Source: Aeromonas encheleia (GTDB taxonomy: Bacteria; Pseudomonadota; Gammaproteobacteria; Enterobacterales; Aeromonadaceae). From it: a stretch of DNA of 64,000 bases. The notes below the pieces were generated by a model. It was given only the letters and a program-made list of their open reading frames with translations. It searched no databases and had not been told where the DNA came from. The DNA is taken from the NCBI RefSeq assembly GCF_900637545.1, contig NZ_LR134376.1, forward strand, positions 3,181,001 to 3,245,000, given 5' to 3'. Position numbers and translations under genes: made by a program. Positions 47,280 through 55,937 of the stretch are shown piece after piece (the stretch's first letter is position 1; the number at the start of each line of letters is the position of its first letter).

Positions 47280-49184
47280 ATGATCACCACACTGATCAAC
47301 GAACATCTGATCAATCTCGATTTAAAAGCGACGCGCAAGGAAGAGATCTTCAGCGAGATGGCCCGCCTGCTGGTCGCCCAGGGCAAGGTCAGCGATGAGC
47401 AGCAGTTCATCAAGGACCTGTGGGCCCGGGAAGAGCTGGACAACACCGGTTTCGAGGAGGGCGTTGCCCTGCCCCACGCCAAGAGCGCGGCGGTGAGCAC
47501 ACCGGCGGTGGCCATCGGCATCAGCCGTGCCGGTATCGATTACGGCGCCGAGGATGGCAAGCCGTCCCGACTGTTCTTCATGATTGCCTCCCCGGCCGGC
47601 GGTGCCAATCACCATATCGAGGTGCTGGCCGAGCTCTCCGCCAAGCTGATCGAAGAGGGTTTCATCGCCAAGTTGCTGGCCGCCAACACCTCCGCCGAGG
47701 CGCTGGCCCTGCTGCTTGAGCGCAAGGAGGAGCAGGCCGCCCCAGTCGCCGACAAGGGCTTCATCATCGGCGTCACCGGCTGCCCGGCCGGCATAGCCCA
47801 CACCTATCTGGCCGCCGAGTCTCTGGAGCGCGCCGCCAAGGAGCTGGGGTACGAGGTGAAGGTGGAGACCAATGGCTCCATCGGCGTCAAGAACAGCCCG
47901 ACCGCGGCCGAGATAGCCCGCGCCAGCGCCATAGTGGTGGCCTGTGACAAGCAGGTGGACATGGCCCGCTTCAACGGCAAGCCGCTGATCAAGACCGGGG
48001 TCAAGGCTCCCATCAAGGATGGCAAGGGGCTGATCGAGCAGGCCCTGAAGGCCCCCGCCTATGTGGCCGACAAGGAGGACAAGAAAGGGGAAGAGCAGAG
48101 TGCGGGCGGCAGCTCGGATCTCTATCGCTACCTGATGAACGGCGTCTCCCACATGATCCCGTTTGTCGTCACGGGTGGTCTGCTGATCGCCCTGGCGCTC
48201 GCCATCGGTGGCGACCCGACCCCGAGCGGCATGCAGATCCCGGCAGGGAGCATGTGGAACCAGATCCTCAACGTTGGCGTAGCCGCCTTCACCCTGATGA
48301 TCCCCATCCTGGCCGGTTACATCGCCTACGCCATCGGTGATCGCCCTGCCCTGGCGCCGGGCTTCATCGGTGGCTGGATCGCCAACAACGGCAGCTTCTA
48401 CGGCGCCGACGCCGGTACCGGCTTCATCGGTGCCATCATAGCGGGCCTGCTGGTCGGTTATCTGGTGCGCTGGATCGCCACCCGTCACTACCACAAGATG
48501 GTGCAACCGCTGGTGCCGATCCTGATCGCCCCCATCGTCGGCTCCCTGTTTATCGCCGCCGTCTTCATCTTCATCATTGGTGCCCCCATCGCCGACATGA
48601 TGACGGGTCTGAACGCCATGCTGCTCTCCATGAGCGGCGGCAGCCTGGTGCTGCTGGGCATAGTGCTCGGCGGCATGGCGGGCTTTGACATGGGTGGCCC
48701 GGTCAACAAGGTGGCCTTCCTGTTCTCAGTCGGCATGATTGCCTCCGGCCAGACCCAGTTCATGGGCGCCATGGCCTGTGCCATCCCGGCCGCACCGCTC
48801 GGCATGTCGCTGGCCACAGTGCTCGGTCGCAAGCTGGGGATCTTCGATGCCTCCGAAATCGAGGCGGGCAAGGCCGCCGGTGCCATGGGCCTGGTGGGGA
48901 TCTCCGAAGGCGCCATCCCATTCGCCGCCCGTGACCCGCTGGCCGTCATTCCGGCCAACATACTGGGCAGCATGACCGCCGCCGTGATGGCCTTCCTGTT
49001 TGGCATCACCAACAGCGTGGCCCACGGTGGCCCCATCGTTGCCCTGCTCGGCGCCGTCAACAAGCCGCTGCTGGCACTGCTCTGCATGATCTGCGGCGCC
49101 ATCGTCACCGGCGTCACCGCCGTCGCCCTCAAGAAACTGCGGGTGAAGAAGACAGACGAAGCGCAGCTGGCCAAGGCCGCCTGA
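47280..49184 (+). CDS. Fructose-family PTS permease, domain order EIIA-EIIB-EIIC
   Basis: The 634-aa permease has EIIA (residues 1-150) with His66 in GVALPHAKS. EIIB follows with Cys168 in VTGCPAGIAHTYLAA, then EIIC from about 275 (NGVSHMIPFVVTGGLL, GGMAGFDMGGPVNKVAFLF, GISEGAIPFAARDP). The domain order resembles FruA/MngA-type fusions. The start at 47280 lies after GGGAG; 47244 is upstream without support. It is a paralogue of the gene at 32729, with a shared upstream motif. No sugar-specific enzyme is adjacent, so the substrate is open. Confidence 0.92.
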   Translation: MITTLINEHLINLDLKATRKEEIFSEMARLLVAQGKVSDEQQFIKDLWAREELDNTGFEEGVALPHAKSAAVSTPAVAIGISRAGIDYGAEDGKPSRLFFMIASPAGGANHHIEVLAELSAKLIEEGFIAKLLAANTSAEALALLLERKEEQAAPVADKGFIIGVTGCPAGIAHTYLAAESLERAAKELGYEVKVETNGSIGVKNSPTAAEIARASAIVVACDKQVDMARFNGKPLIKTGVKAPIKDGKGLIEQALKAPAYVADKEDKKGEEQSAGGSSDLYRYLMNGVSHMIPFVVTGGLLIALALAIGGDPTPSGMQIPAGSMWNQILNVGVAAFTLMIPILAGYIAYAIGDRPALAPGFIGGWIANNGSFYGADAGTGFIGAIIAGLLVGYLVRWIATRHYHKMVQPLVPILIAPIVGSLFIAAVFIFIIGAPIADMMTGLNAMLLSMSGGSLVLLGIVLGGMAGFDMGGPVNKVAFLFSVGMIASGQTQFMGAMACAIPAAPLGMSLATVLGRKLGIFDASEIEAGKAAGAMGLVGISEGAIPFAARDPLAVIPANILGSMTAAVMAFLFGITNSVAHGGPIVALLGAVNKPLLALLCMICGAIVTGVTAVALKKLRVKKTDEAQLAKAA

Positions 49185-49204
49185 TCCCCCGTTAATACCA
49201 GCCT

Positions 49205-49232
49205 GGAGAGGCCATTCGGCCTCTCCACTTTT
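49205..49232 (+). terminator. Rho-independent terminator after the second PTS gene
   Basis: The GGAGAGGCC/GGCCTCTCC stem with an ATTC loop is followed by ACTTTTT, 20 bp after the stop. Confidence 0.92.
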
Positions 49233-49356
49233 TACCCCGCGCTCACCGTTTCCTCTTATCACTGCAACCATTTTCTACAAATTGAGTGCCGTTTCCTGAC
49301 GGAGTGCACCTCACCATCTCCATAGAATGACCTCCAGACACACAACAGGAGGTTCA

Positions 49357-50778
49357 ATGCAGATCCAAGCCCTACAGACACTCGTCAATCAGCAAATCAG
49401 CCAGTTAGGTCACGCCGATCAAGCCGGTCGTCTTGACAATAGCACCCGTGGCAACATTGGTGCGGGTGCATCCAGCCAGGAACATGCATTTGCCAGCGCG
49501 ATACTGGAGCAGGTACGCAACATCTCCCTCAATCACCAGGAAGTGGCAGGCTTGCTGCCGCATATCGCCAACTTCAAGCTACAGCAAGATACAGGTGGCA
49601 ATGCCATCCTCGCCGGATTGCGCTCCGACCAGCTTTCACTCGCGGATGCCAAGCTGCTACTGGATGCCGCCTCTCGCCAACTGCCACCACCACTACCCGA
49701 GCGCGCCACAAAACCGGCTCCCGCCCTGCCTCCCCGTGGCCAGAACGGCATGGTGGATCTGTGCCACCATTTCGCAGGACAAGATGTGCAGGTATTGGCC
49801 AGCAAACCGGCCCCCAGCACCAATGCTGCCGCCATTTGGCCCAGTGCCAGCAAGCCGGGACAATTCGGCATATTTATTCCGGACCAAGGCATGAAACACG
49901 CACCGACGCTGGCAGATGCCAAGAGTCAACTCGACGCTTACAGTGCCAATCAGCAAACTCGACAGCTCGAATCCCGTTGGGGCGGAGCCGTCAGCGTGCT
50001 CGCAGAAAAACCGGCAGCCAACTTCGACCGCCCCGCGATTTGGCCCAGCGCCAGCAAACCCGGCAGCTTCGGCATCCATATTCCGGGCAAGAGTGCTCTT
50101 CGCGCAGAGGATCTGGCCAAAGCCGACAGCCTGTTTGCCAAAAATGATATTGCCGCCCGCCTGAGCGATGGTCAGCACATCAAGGTCGGCGGCACCAATC
50201 TGCCCGAGGCTGCACGCATATCACTTGAGCGGCAACACCAGATAGCCATCACTCCCATCACCATCAATGGCAAAGAGATAGCCTATCTGTTCAGTGGCCA
50301 ACAGCAGCTCAACCGCAATGTGCTCTTCTCATCCCACGGGAGCGGCATCAATGAGGGGACCTTCATCAAGCCGGAAGGGATTGAATTTGATTTTGCCTCG
50401 ACCCGCAACAACGTGCTGGTCTCCAACACCATGGCCTTTGCCGAGAAGCTGAAGGATGACCTGGTCGCTTTCCGGGATGAAAGCCAGATCTACGGTACCT
50501 TGAGCCGGGAGGCGACCAACTACCGGCTGGATGGCGGCATCCGTACCCAGCCCGAGCAGGCGGCCGAGCTGATCGGCAGAATTAACCGGGACGGAGCCGC
50601 ACAACCATTTGACTTCGTGCTGCTCAACCGTGAAGCCAAAGGCGTTCATTTTGCCGATCTACTGCAGGGGTTCAAGGACACGCTGGGTTGGCTGCCGGAT
50701 CAGCTGGTCTGCCACTTCTGTCGCCCGCAGGATGAGAACAAGGGTCGCTTCAACGTCAGCAACAACTATCTGGGATGA
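49357..50778 (+). CDS. Candidate type III secretion effector
   Basis: The 473-aa protein matches no family I recognise with confidence. The N-terminus is Gln/Ser/Ala-rich without a Sec signal (MQIQALQTLVNQQISQLG), as in T3 effectors. Residues 109-127 hold two PxxPxR class II SH3-ligand motifs (PPPLPER, APALPPR). Two about 48-residue repeats follow (147-195 and 214-260), each with AIWPSASKPG-FGI-IP. The C-terminal domain (about 320-473) has NVLFSSHGSG and CHFCRPQDE, with weak resemblance to Stv-type adhesin/virulence domains. The start at 49357 has AGGAGG. A CesT-like chaperone gene overlaps it. Base composition is lower in GC than neighbours. Confidence 0.7.
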   Translation: MQIQALQTLVNQQISQLGHADQAGRLDNSTRGNIGAGASSQEHAFASAILEQVRNISLNHQEVAGLLPHIANFKLQQDTGGNAILAGLRSDQLSLADAKLLLDAASRQLPPPLPERATKPAPALPPRGQNGMVDLCHHFAGQDVQVLASKPAPSTNAAAIWPSASKPGQFGIFIPDQGMKHAPTLADAKSQLDAYSANQQTRQLESRWGGAVSVLAEKPAANFDRPAIWPSASKPGSFGIHIPGKSALRAEDLAKADSLFAKNDIAARLSDGQHIKVGGTNLPEAARISLERQHQIAITPITINGKEIAYLFSGQQQLNRNVLFSSHGSGINEGTFIKPEGIEFDFASTRNNVLVSNTMAFAEKLKDDLVAFRDESQIYGTLSREATNYRLDGGIRTQPEQAAELIGRINRDGAAQPFDFVLLNREAKGVHFADLLQGFKDTLGWLPDQLVCHFCRPQDENKGRFNVSNNYLG

Positions 50779-51200
50779 GTCACACCATGAACCTCTATAC
50801 GGCTCGCCTTGGCGAACTGGCAACCCATCTCGGCATCGAAACCATCGAGCAAGATGAAGCAGGTCATTCCTGCCTCACACTGGACAAACTCTGGGCCATC
50901 CATCTGGCCCCACTCGACGGGGAGAGCATGGTCATGTTTCTGCGTGCGGGCGTGATTGGCGGCGAAGCGCAGGCCCGCGAGCTGCTGCAGGATAACCTCT
51001 TCAGCCCCGAGCCTGGCACTATCCGGGTTGCCCTGGGTCAGGACAATCACCTGATCCTCTGGTGCCAGCTGTCACTGGCGAAGGCCGAGGCACCGCAGCT
51101 CCAGCGGGCCTTGCAACAACTGGTAGCAAAAGCAGTGATGCTGGCTAGCGAAACGGGAGAAAGACCACGTAGCGACAGCGTGCCAAGCCTGAGGGTGTAG
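50775..51200 (+). CDS. CesT/SycE-like type III secretion chaperone
   Basis: The 141-aa product starts ATGA-overlapping the effector stop (or at 50787, MNLYTARLG). Size, the N-terminal helix (TARLGELATHLGIETIEQ), a beta-sheet core (SCLTLDKLWAIHLAPLDGES, GTIRVALGQDNHLILWCQLSL) and a C-terminal helix (LQRALQQLVAKAVMLASE) match the class I chaperone fold. These chaperones bind the N-terminal region of one effector and are usually encoded next to it. The tail beyond residue 125 is disordered. The fold is judged by pattern, not by a search. Confidence 0.75.
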   Translation: MSHTMNLYTARLGELATHLGIETIEQDEAGHSCLTLDKLWAIHLAPLDGESMVMFLRAGVIGGEAQARELLQDNLFSPEPGTIRVALGQDNHLILWCQLSLAKAEAPQLQRALQQLVAKAVMLASETGERPRSDSVPSLRV

Positions 51201-51210
51201 AAATAGAGAT

Positions 51211-51237
51211 AGGCCACCGCAAGGTGGCCTCTTTCAT
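51211..51237 (+). terminator. Rho-independent terminator after the chaperone gene
   Basis: AGGCCACC/GGTGGCCT with a GCAA tetraloop is followed by CTTTCATT, 10 bp after the stop. It closes the effector-chaperone unit. Confidence 0.88.
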
Positions 51238-51351
51238 TGCATCCCCGCCCCCCTGAACCCCCGCACTTACATGCTCCCGACCACCAAAACCGTCACCACC
51301 AGAGCAGCGATGGCGTGATCCCCTTCACACTTCATGGTCAACCGCCGCCAA

Positions 51352-51379
51352 ACTAGGAAATTTTCTTAAGCCCACTAGG
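51352..51379 (+). promoter_or_regulatory. Direct ACTAGG repeats upstream of uhpT
   Basis: ACTAGG occurs at 51352-51357 and 51374-51379, 22 bp apart (about two helical turns), with an AT-rich spacer. This is a candidate site for the UhpA response regulator. The rest of 51238-51617 holds no gene I can support. Confidence 0.35.
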
Positions 51380-51617
51380 GATGGCTCTCACGCCATCGGC
51401 GCCGCGCCTCATTACAGTCGGTTCACCTGATGTAGTAACCCGACCCTCGCGCTGGCGCAGGGCCTGGCATGGGTTCAATCGACAGGGCGGCGAAGCGCAC
51501 AGTCCGCGCCTTCCCTGTTGTCCTTTCCGTGGCGCGACCTCCCATAACAGATTGAATTATTTCAATACACAAATGAGGGGCGCGGCGGAAACACCGACTA
51601 TCTCGCAGAGGATGAAT

Positions 51618-53024
51618 ATGTTGGATTTTCTCAAGCAGGTGCGGGTCCCGACCCTGGACTTGCCGGTCGCAGCCCGGCGCAAACTCTGGTTCAAGCCCTT
51701 TATGCAATCCTATCTGGTTGTATTCATTGGCTATCTGACCATGTATCTGATCCGCAAGAACTTCAACATTGCGCAGAATGACATGATCCAGGAGTACGGT
51801 CTCTCCATGACCGAGCTCGGCATGATAGGCCTTGGCTTCTCCATCACCTACGGGGTGGGCAAGACGGTCGTCTCCTACTATGCCGACGGCAAGAACACCA
51901 AGCAGTTCCTGCCGCTGATGCTGATCCTCTCTGCCCTCTGCATGCTCGGCTTCAGTGCCAGCATGGGCGGCACCGGTTTCAGCCTCTACTTCATGATCTT
52001 CTTCTATGCGCTGAGCGGCTTCTTCCAGAGCTGTGGCGGCTCCTGCAGCTACTCCACCATCACCAAGTGGACCCCCCGCAACAAGCGCGGTACCTACCTC
52101 GGCATGTGGAACCTCTCCCACAACGTGGGCGGGGCCGGTGCGGCCGGGGTGGCGCTGTTCGGTGCCAACTACCTGTTCGATGGCAACGTGCTCGGCATGT
52201 TTATCTTCCCGTCCATCATCGCCCTGGTCGTCGGCTTCGTCGGCCTGCGTTTCGGCAGCGACTCGCCGGAAGCCTATGGTCTGGGCAAGGTGGAGGAGCT
52301 GTTTGACGAGGTCGCCAGCGAAGAAGATATCGCCACCGAGGAACAGAAGCTGACCAAGGGTCAGATCTTCGTGAAATACGTGCTGATGAACAAGGTGATC
52401 TGGCTGCTCTGCTTCGCCAACATCTTCCTGTACGTGGTACGCATCGGTATCGACCAGTGGTCCACCGTCTACGCCCACCAGGAGCTCGGCTTCTCCAAGG
52501 AAGTCGCCATCCAGGGCTTCACCTTCTTCGAAGTGGGCGCCCTGGTCGGCACCCTGATGTGGGGCTACCTCTCCGATCTGGCGAACGGTCGCCGTGGTCT
52601 GGTGGCCTGCGTGGCACTGGCGCTGATCATCGCGACCCTGGGTCTCTACCAGCACGCCACCACCCAGTTCATGTTCCTGGGCTCCCTGTTCACCCTGGGC
52701 TTCCTGGTGTTTGGTCCGCAGCTGCTGATCGGCGTCGCCGCCGTGGGCTTCGTACCGAAACAGGGCATCAGCGTGGCCGATGGCGTCAAGGGCACCTTCG
52801 CCTACCTCATCGGTGACAGCTTCGCCAAGCTGGGTCTTGGCATGATCGCCGATGGCACCCCCATCTTCGGCCTGACCGGCTGGAGCGGCACCTTCGCGGC
52901 GCTGGACATGGCCGCCGCCGCCTGCCTGGTGCTGATGGCCTGCGTGGCCGTGGCCGAGGAGCGCAAGATCCGCCGCATCAAACGCGAACTACGCGCCGCC
53001 GAACTGGCGAGCCAGTCAGCCTGA
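51618..53024 (+). CDS. uhpT: Hexose-6-phosphate:phosphate antiporter
   Basis: UhpT imports glucose-6-phosphate and other hexose phosphates in exchange for phosphate, and also takes up fosfomycin. The 468-aa protein closely resembles E. coli UhpT, including [58 protein letters not shown] and [20 protein letters not shown]. The start at 51618 ([16 protein letters not shown]) has AGAGG at 8 bp; an ATG two codons upstream overlaps that site. The uhpABC regulators are not in the window. A terminator follows. Confidence 0.96.
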   Translation: MLDFLKQVRVPTLDLPVAARRKLWFKPFMQSYLVVFIGYLTMYLIRKNFNIAQNDMIQEYGLSMTELGMIGLGFSITYGVGKTVVSYYADGKNTKQFLPLMLILSALCMLGFSASMGGTGFSLYFMIFFYALSGFFQSCGGSCSYSTITKWTPRNKRGTYLGMWNLSHNVGGAGAAGVALFGANYLFDGNVLGMFIFPSIIALVVGFVGLRFGSDSPEAYGLGKVEELFDEVASEEDIATEEQKLTKGQIFVKYVLMNKVIWLLCFANIFLYVVRIGIDQWSTVYAHQELGFSKEVAIQGFTFFEVGALVGTLMWGYLSDLANGRRGLVACVALALIIATLGLYQHATTQFMFLGSLFTLGFLVFGPQLLIGVAAVGFVPKQGISVADGVKGTFAYLIGDSFAKLGLGMIADGTPIFGLTGWSGTFAALDMAAAACLVLMACVAVAEERKIRRIKRELRAAELASQSA

Positions 53025-53059
53025 TAGACACAACAGGTTCCACTCAGTAGTGTGCATTC

Positions 53060-53086
53060 GGCCCGCCCTTTGGTGGGCCGTTTTTT
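53060..53086 (+). terminator. Rho-independent terminator after uhpT
   Basis: GGCCCGCC/GGTGGGCC (one G-T pair) with a 4-nt loop is followed by G and six Ts. Confidence 0.9.
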
Positions 53087-53248
53087 CATGCCAAGCACCA
53101 ACCGTCATCAAACGACACCAAATTGCAGCCATCCTCTGTGCAAACGACACGGCAGCACCGCCGAGATCCCATTTTTTCCCCGCGGCTTTGGTAAAGGTCG
53201 GCGGTTGGCGCTATCTTGTTGCCCCCATGTCATTAGCCCCGAGAACCG

Positions 53249-53554
53249 ATGAAGATCCTCGCCGTCACCGCCTGCCCCACCGGCATAGCCCACACCTACA
53301 TGGCCGCCGAGGCGCTGCAGAGAGCCGCCGACAAGCTGGGGCTGAAGATCAAGGTTGAGACCCAGGGCGCCATGGGTCTGGAGAACATACTGACCGCCCG
53401 GGACATCGCCGGCGCGGATCTGGTGCTGATCGCCTCCGATATCGAGATCGAGCAGAAGGAGCGCTTCCTTGGCTGCCCCCTGCGCCAGGTATCGCTGGAA
53501 GCCGTGCTGCTGGATGCGGCCGCCGTGCTCAAGACCCTGACGCCCGGCGTCTGA
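53249..53554 (+). CDS. Stand-alone fructose-type PTS EIIB
   Basis: The 101-aa protein is a complete fructose-family EIIB domain with phospho-Cys9 in VTACPTGIAHTYMAAEAL. KVETQGAMGLENILT and the ADLVLIASDIEIEQKERF segment follow. Its stop codon at 53552-53554 is directly followed by the ATG of the next gene. No EIIC is encoded nearby, so it may serve a distant permease or a regulatory role. The start at 53249 is preceded by a weak GAGAACCG. Confidence 0.88.
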   Translation: MKILAVTACPTGIAHTYMAAEALQRAADKLGLKIKVETQGAMGLENILTARDIAGADLVLIASDIEIEQKERFLGCPLRQVSLEAVLLDAAAVLKTLTPGV

Positions 53555-54322
53555 ATGCTCCGCCGCGAACTCACCTTCTGCTGCCGTCAGGGCCTGACCA
53601 TAGCCCAGGGCAAGCAGCTGAGTCGACTGGCCGGGCTGTTCAAGTCCCAGATCGGCTTCATCAACATCAGCCGTCGCCAGAGCGTCGGGGCGGACAACCT
53701 GCTCGCCCTGCTCACCCTGGGCACCCAGCCCGGTGATCTCTGCCAGCTGCTGATCGAAGGGCTGGATGCCGAGCTCGCCCACATGGCATTTACCTGCTGG
53801 TGCGGCGAGCTGGGTCAGCCCCTTGGCCGTCCGGGATCCGCGGCCCTGGCCGAGCAGCGCCTCGCCGCCGTCCAGCCCGACTACTGTTTCGCACTCAACC
53901 AGCTTGGCCACGCCACGGCGCCCCTCGACAAGGCCCTGGCGCTGAAGATACTGGTCGATCTCTTGCCGGCCGAGTTGGTACGCGACAGGCCTATGCTGGA
54001 GCAGGCCATCGCCAGCCGCGAAAAGCTCGCCGCGACCATCATCCGGCCCGGCCTCGCCATGCCCCATGTGATCTGCCCCGCCATCCGCCAGCCCGCCCTC
54101 TCGCTGCTCCACTGCGCCGAGCCCATCGAATGGGGCTCAACGCTCGGGCCGGTGCAGACCCTGCTGCTGCTGGCGATCCCGGCCGGGCTTCCCCCCGAGC
54201 AGTTGCGCCCCCTCACCCGGCTGGCCCGCGCCATGATGGACGAGGTGGTCAGCATAGCGCTGCAGCACGCCAGCACGGCCCCCGCCCGTCAGGCCATCGT
54301 CATCGAGAGCCTGCTGAGCTGA
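53555..54322 (+). CDS. Degenerate HPr domain fused to PTS EIIA
   Basis: The 255-aa protein has an N-terminal domain (1-80) that aligns without gaps to the start of HPr (LTFCCRQGLTIAQG against the NGLHTRPA block). The phosphorylated His15 is Thr15, and the Ser46-equivalent is Asn. Residues about 110-255 form a fructose/mannitol-type EIIA with a likely phospho-His171 in RPGLAMPHVICPA. FruB-type proteins have EIIA first and an active HPr last, so order and activity differ. It follows the EIIB gene with no gap. A phosphoryl-acceptor EIIA with a non-phosphorylatable HPr-like docking domain is the inference. Confidence 0.75.
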   Translation: MLRRELTFCCRQGLTIAQGKQLSRLAGLFKSQIGFINISRRQSVGADNLLALLTLGTQPGDLCQLLIEGLDAELAHMAFTCWCGELGQPLGRPGSAALAEQRLAAVQPDYCFALNQLGHATAPLDKALALKILVDLLPAELVRDRPMLEQAIASREKLAATIIRPGLAMPHVICPAIRQPALSLLHCAEPIEWGSTLGPVQTLLLLAIPAGLPPEQLRPLTRLARAMMDEVVSIALQHASTAPARQAIVIESLLS

Positions 54323-54413
54323 GTTAAGGGTCCCCCGCCGGCCCACCGCCGTTCATCTCCCAGTCGTCCCCCTGTGATACACTGCCGCATCCCTTGCTGT
54401 TGGTGTGCATTCG

Positions 54414-55316
54414 ATGAAATCTGCCCGTCCCCGTCTCTCCCTCTCCGGCCGCCCCGCTGCCGCAGACCGCCCCCTCAATGCACGCTCACGCATTGGCAAC
54501 CCTGCCGAGCAAAAGCCGGTGCTGGCGCCAGCCGATCGCAAGTTGCTGCTGCTGAACAAGCCCTACATGGTGCTGTGCCAGTTCACCGACGAGGCGGGAC
54601 GAGAGACCCTCAAGGATTACATCAAGGAGCCCGGCATCTATGCCGCCGGCAGGCTGGACCGCGACAGCGAGGGGCTCTTGCTGCTCACCAACGACGGCAA
54701 GCTGCAGGCGCGCCTCACCCAGCCTGGGGAGAAGACCCCCAAAACCTACTGGGTGCAGGTGGAAGGCGTGCCGAGCGAGGAGGCACTGGCGGCCCTGCGC
54801 GCCGGGGTCGAGCTCAACGACGGCATGACCCTGCCCGCCGGGGCGCGGATCATGGACGAGCCCGAGCTGTGGCCACGCAATCCGCCGATCCGCGAGCGCA
54901 AGGAGATCCCCACCCGCTGGCTCGAGATCAAGATAGTGGAGGGACGCAACCGCCAGGTGCGGCGCATGACCGCCCACATCGGCCATCCCACCCTGCGCCT
55001 CATCCGCTACGCCATCGGTGACTGGACACTCGATGGCCTGGCCCCCGGCCAGAGCCGCAGCCTGCCCGCCCCCGAGCTGGCGGCGTCTTCCCGCACCAGC
55101 GGCCGATCCCGCCATCCCGAACGGGCGGGCACGGGCGCGGCGACACGCCCGACCGGCACCAAGGCGCGCTCCCCTCAGCAGAACAAGCCCGGGCGCAGCG
55201 CCAGCGCCCAACCTGCCGCACAGACGACCGAGCGCAATGGCGGCCAACCCCGCGGCACGAGCCGGGGCACGGCCCGCCGCCCTGCGCGCGCACCTCAAGA
55301 CAAGGAGTCATCATGA
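54414..55316 (+). CDS. rluE: 23S rRNA pseudouridine(2457) synthase RluE
   Basis: RluE modifies U2457 in the peptidyl-transferase region of 23S rRNA. The catalytic motif [17 protein letters not shown] holds the catalytic Asp near residue 80. [11 protein letters not shown] and [23 protein letters not shown] follow, as in the RsuA/RluE group. A long basic, low-complexity C-terminal tail (about residues 210-300, rich in Arg, Ser, Pro, Thr) is not part of the E. coli protein and may bind RNA. The ATG at 54414 is chosen; a GTG at 54405 is possible. It overlaps nudJ by 4 bp. Confidence 0.92.
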   Translation: MKSARPRLSLSGRPAAADRPLNARSRIGNPAEQKPVLAPADRKLLLLNKPYMVLCQFTDEAGRETLKDYIKEPGIYAAGRLDRDSEGLLLLTNDGKLQARLTQPGEKTPKTYWVQVEGVPSEEALAALRAGVELNDGMTLPAGARIMDEPELWPRNPPIRERKEIPTRWLEIKIVEGRNRQVRRMTAHIGHPTLRLIRYAIGDWTLDGLAPGQSRSLPAPELAASSRTSGRSRHPERAGTGAATRPTGTKARSPQQNKPGRSASAQPAAQTTERNGGQPRGTSRGTARRPARAPQDKESS

Positions 55317-55780
55317 TCGAACATCCCCCCATGCCGGCCAGATTGACGGTCGCCGCCCTGGTGCACTGGCAGGGCCGCTTCCTGCTGGTGGAAGAGGAGA
55401 TCGCGGGCCAGCGCCGCTTCAACCAGCCCGCCGGCCATGTGGAGCCGGGCGAGAACCTGATCGAAGCCGCCTGCCGCGAGTTGAAAGAGGAGACCGGGCT
55501 CTGCGCCCGTCCCAACGCCTGGCTGGGGGTCTATCTGTTCAAACCGGCGGACAGCGAGGCCACCTTTGTGCGCACCGCCCTGGTGTTCGACCTTGAAAAG
55601 GCACCGGGTCAGCACCATCCAGAGGATCCTGACGGCGATGTGCTGGCCTGCCACTGGCTCACCCTGGACGAGATCGCCGAGTGCAAGCCCGCCCTGCGCA
55701 GCCCGTTGGTGTGGCAGTGCATCCAGGATTATCTGGGGGGCACCCGCTTGCCGCTGTCGGCGCTCAAGGCCTTTATTTGA
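55313..55780 (+). CDS. nudJ: Nudix phosphatase NudJ
   Basis: This Nudix hydrolase acts on thiamine-pathway and nucleoside pyrophosphates in the E. coli homologue. The Nudix box is complete at residues about 41-63: [22 protein letters not shown] fits GX5EX7REUXEEXGU. The 155-aa length matches NudJ (153). It lies in the conserved order rluE-nudJ-mnmA-hflD-purB, which supports the identity. Confidence 0.92.
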   Translation: MIEHPPMPARLTVAALVHWQGRFLLVEEEIAGQRRFNQPAGHVEPGENLIEAACRELKEETGLCARPNAWLGVYLFKPADSEATFVRTALVFDLEKAPGQHHPEDPDGDVLACHWLTLDEIAECKPALRSPLVWQCIQDYLGGTRLPLSALKAFI

Positions 55781-55937
55781 GGCCATTTGGCGCCAGTTTG
55801 GCGGCTGGGGGCCCACGTACAGAAAAACGATTTCCTGTCGACCTCCCCTTCATGGGGACGCCGGCATGGATATGTGACCGGGGGCGCGAAATTCTGGTAG
55901 AATACGCCCCGTTTAAACGAACTGGTAACTTCGACTA

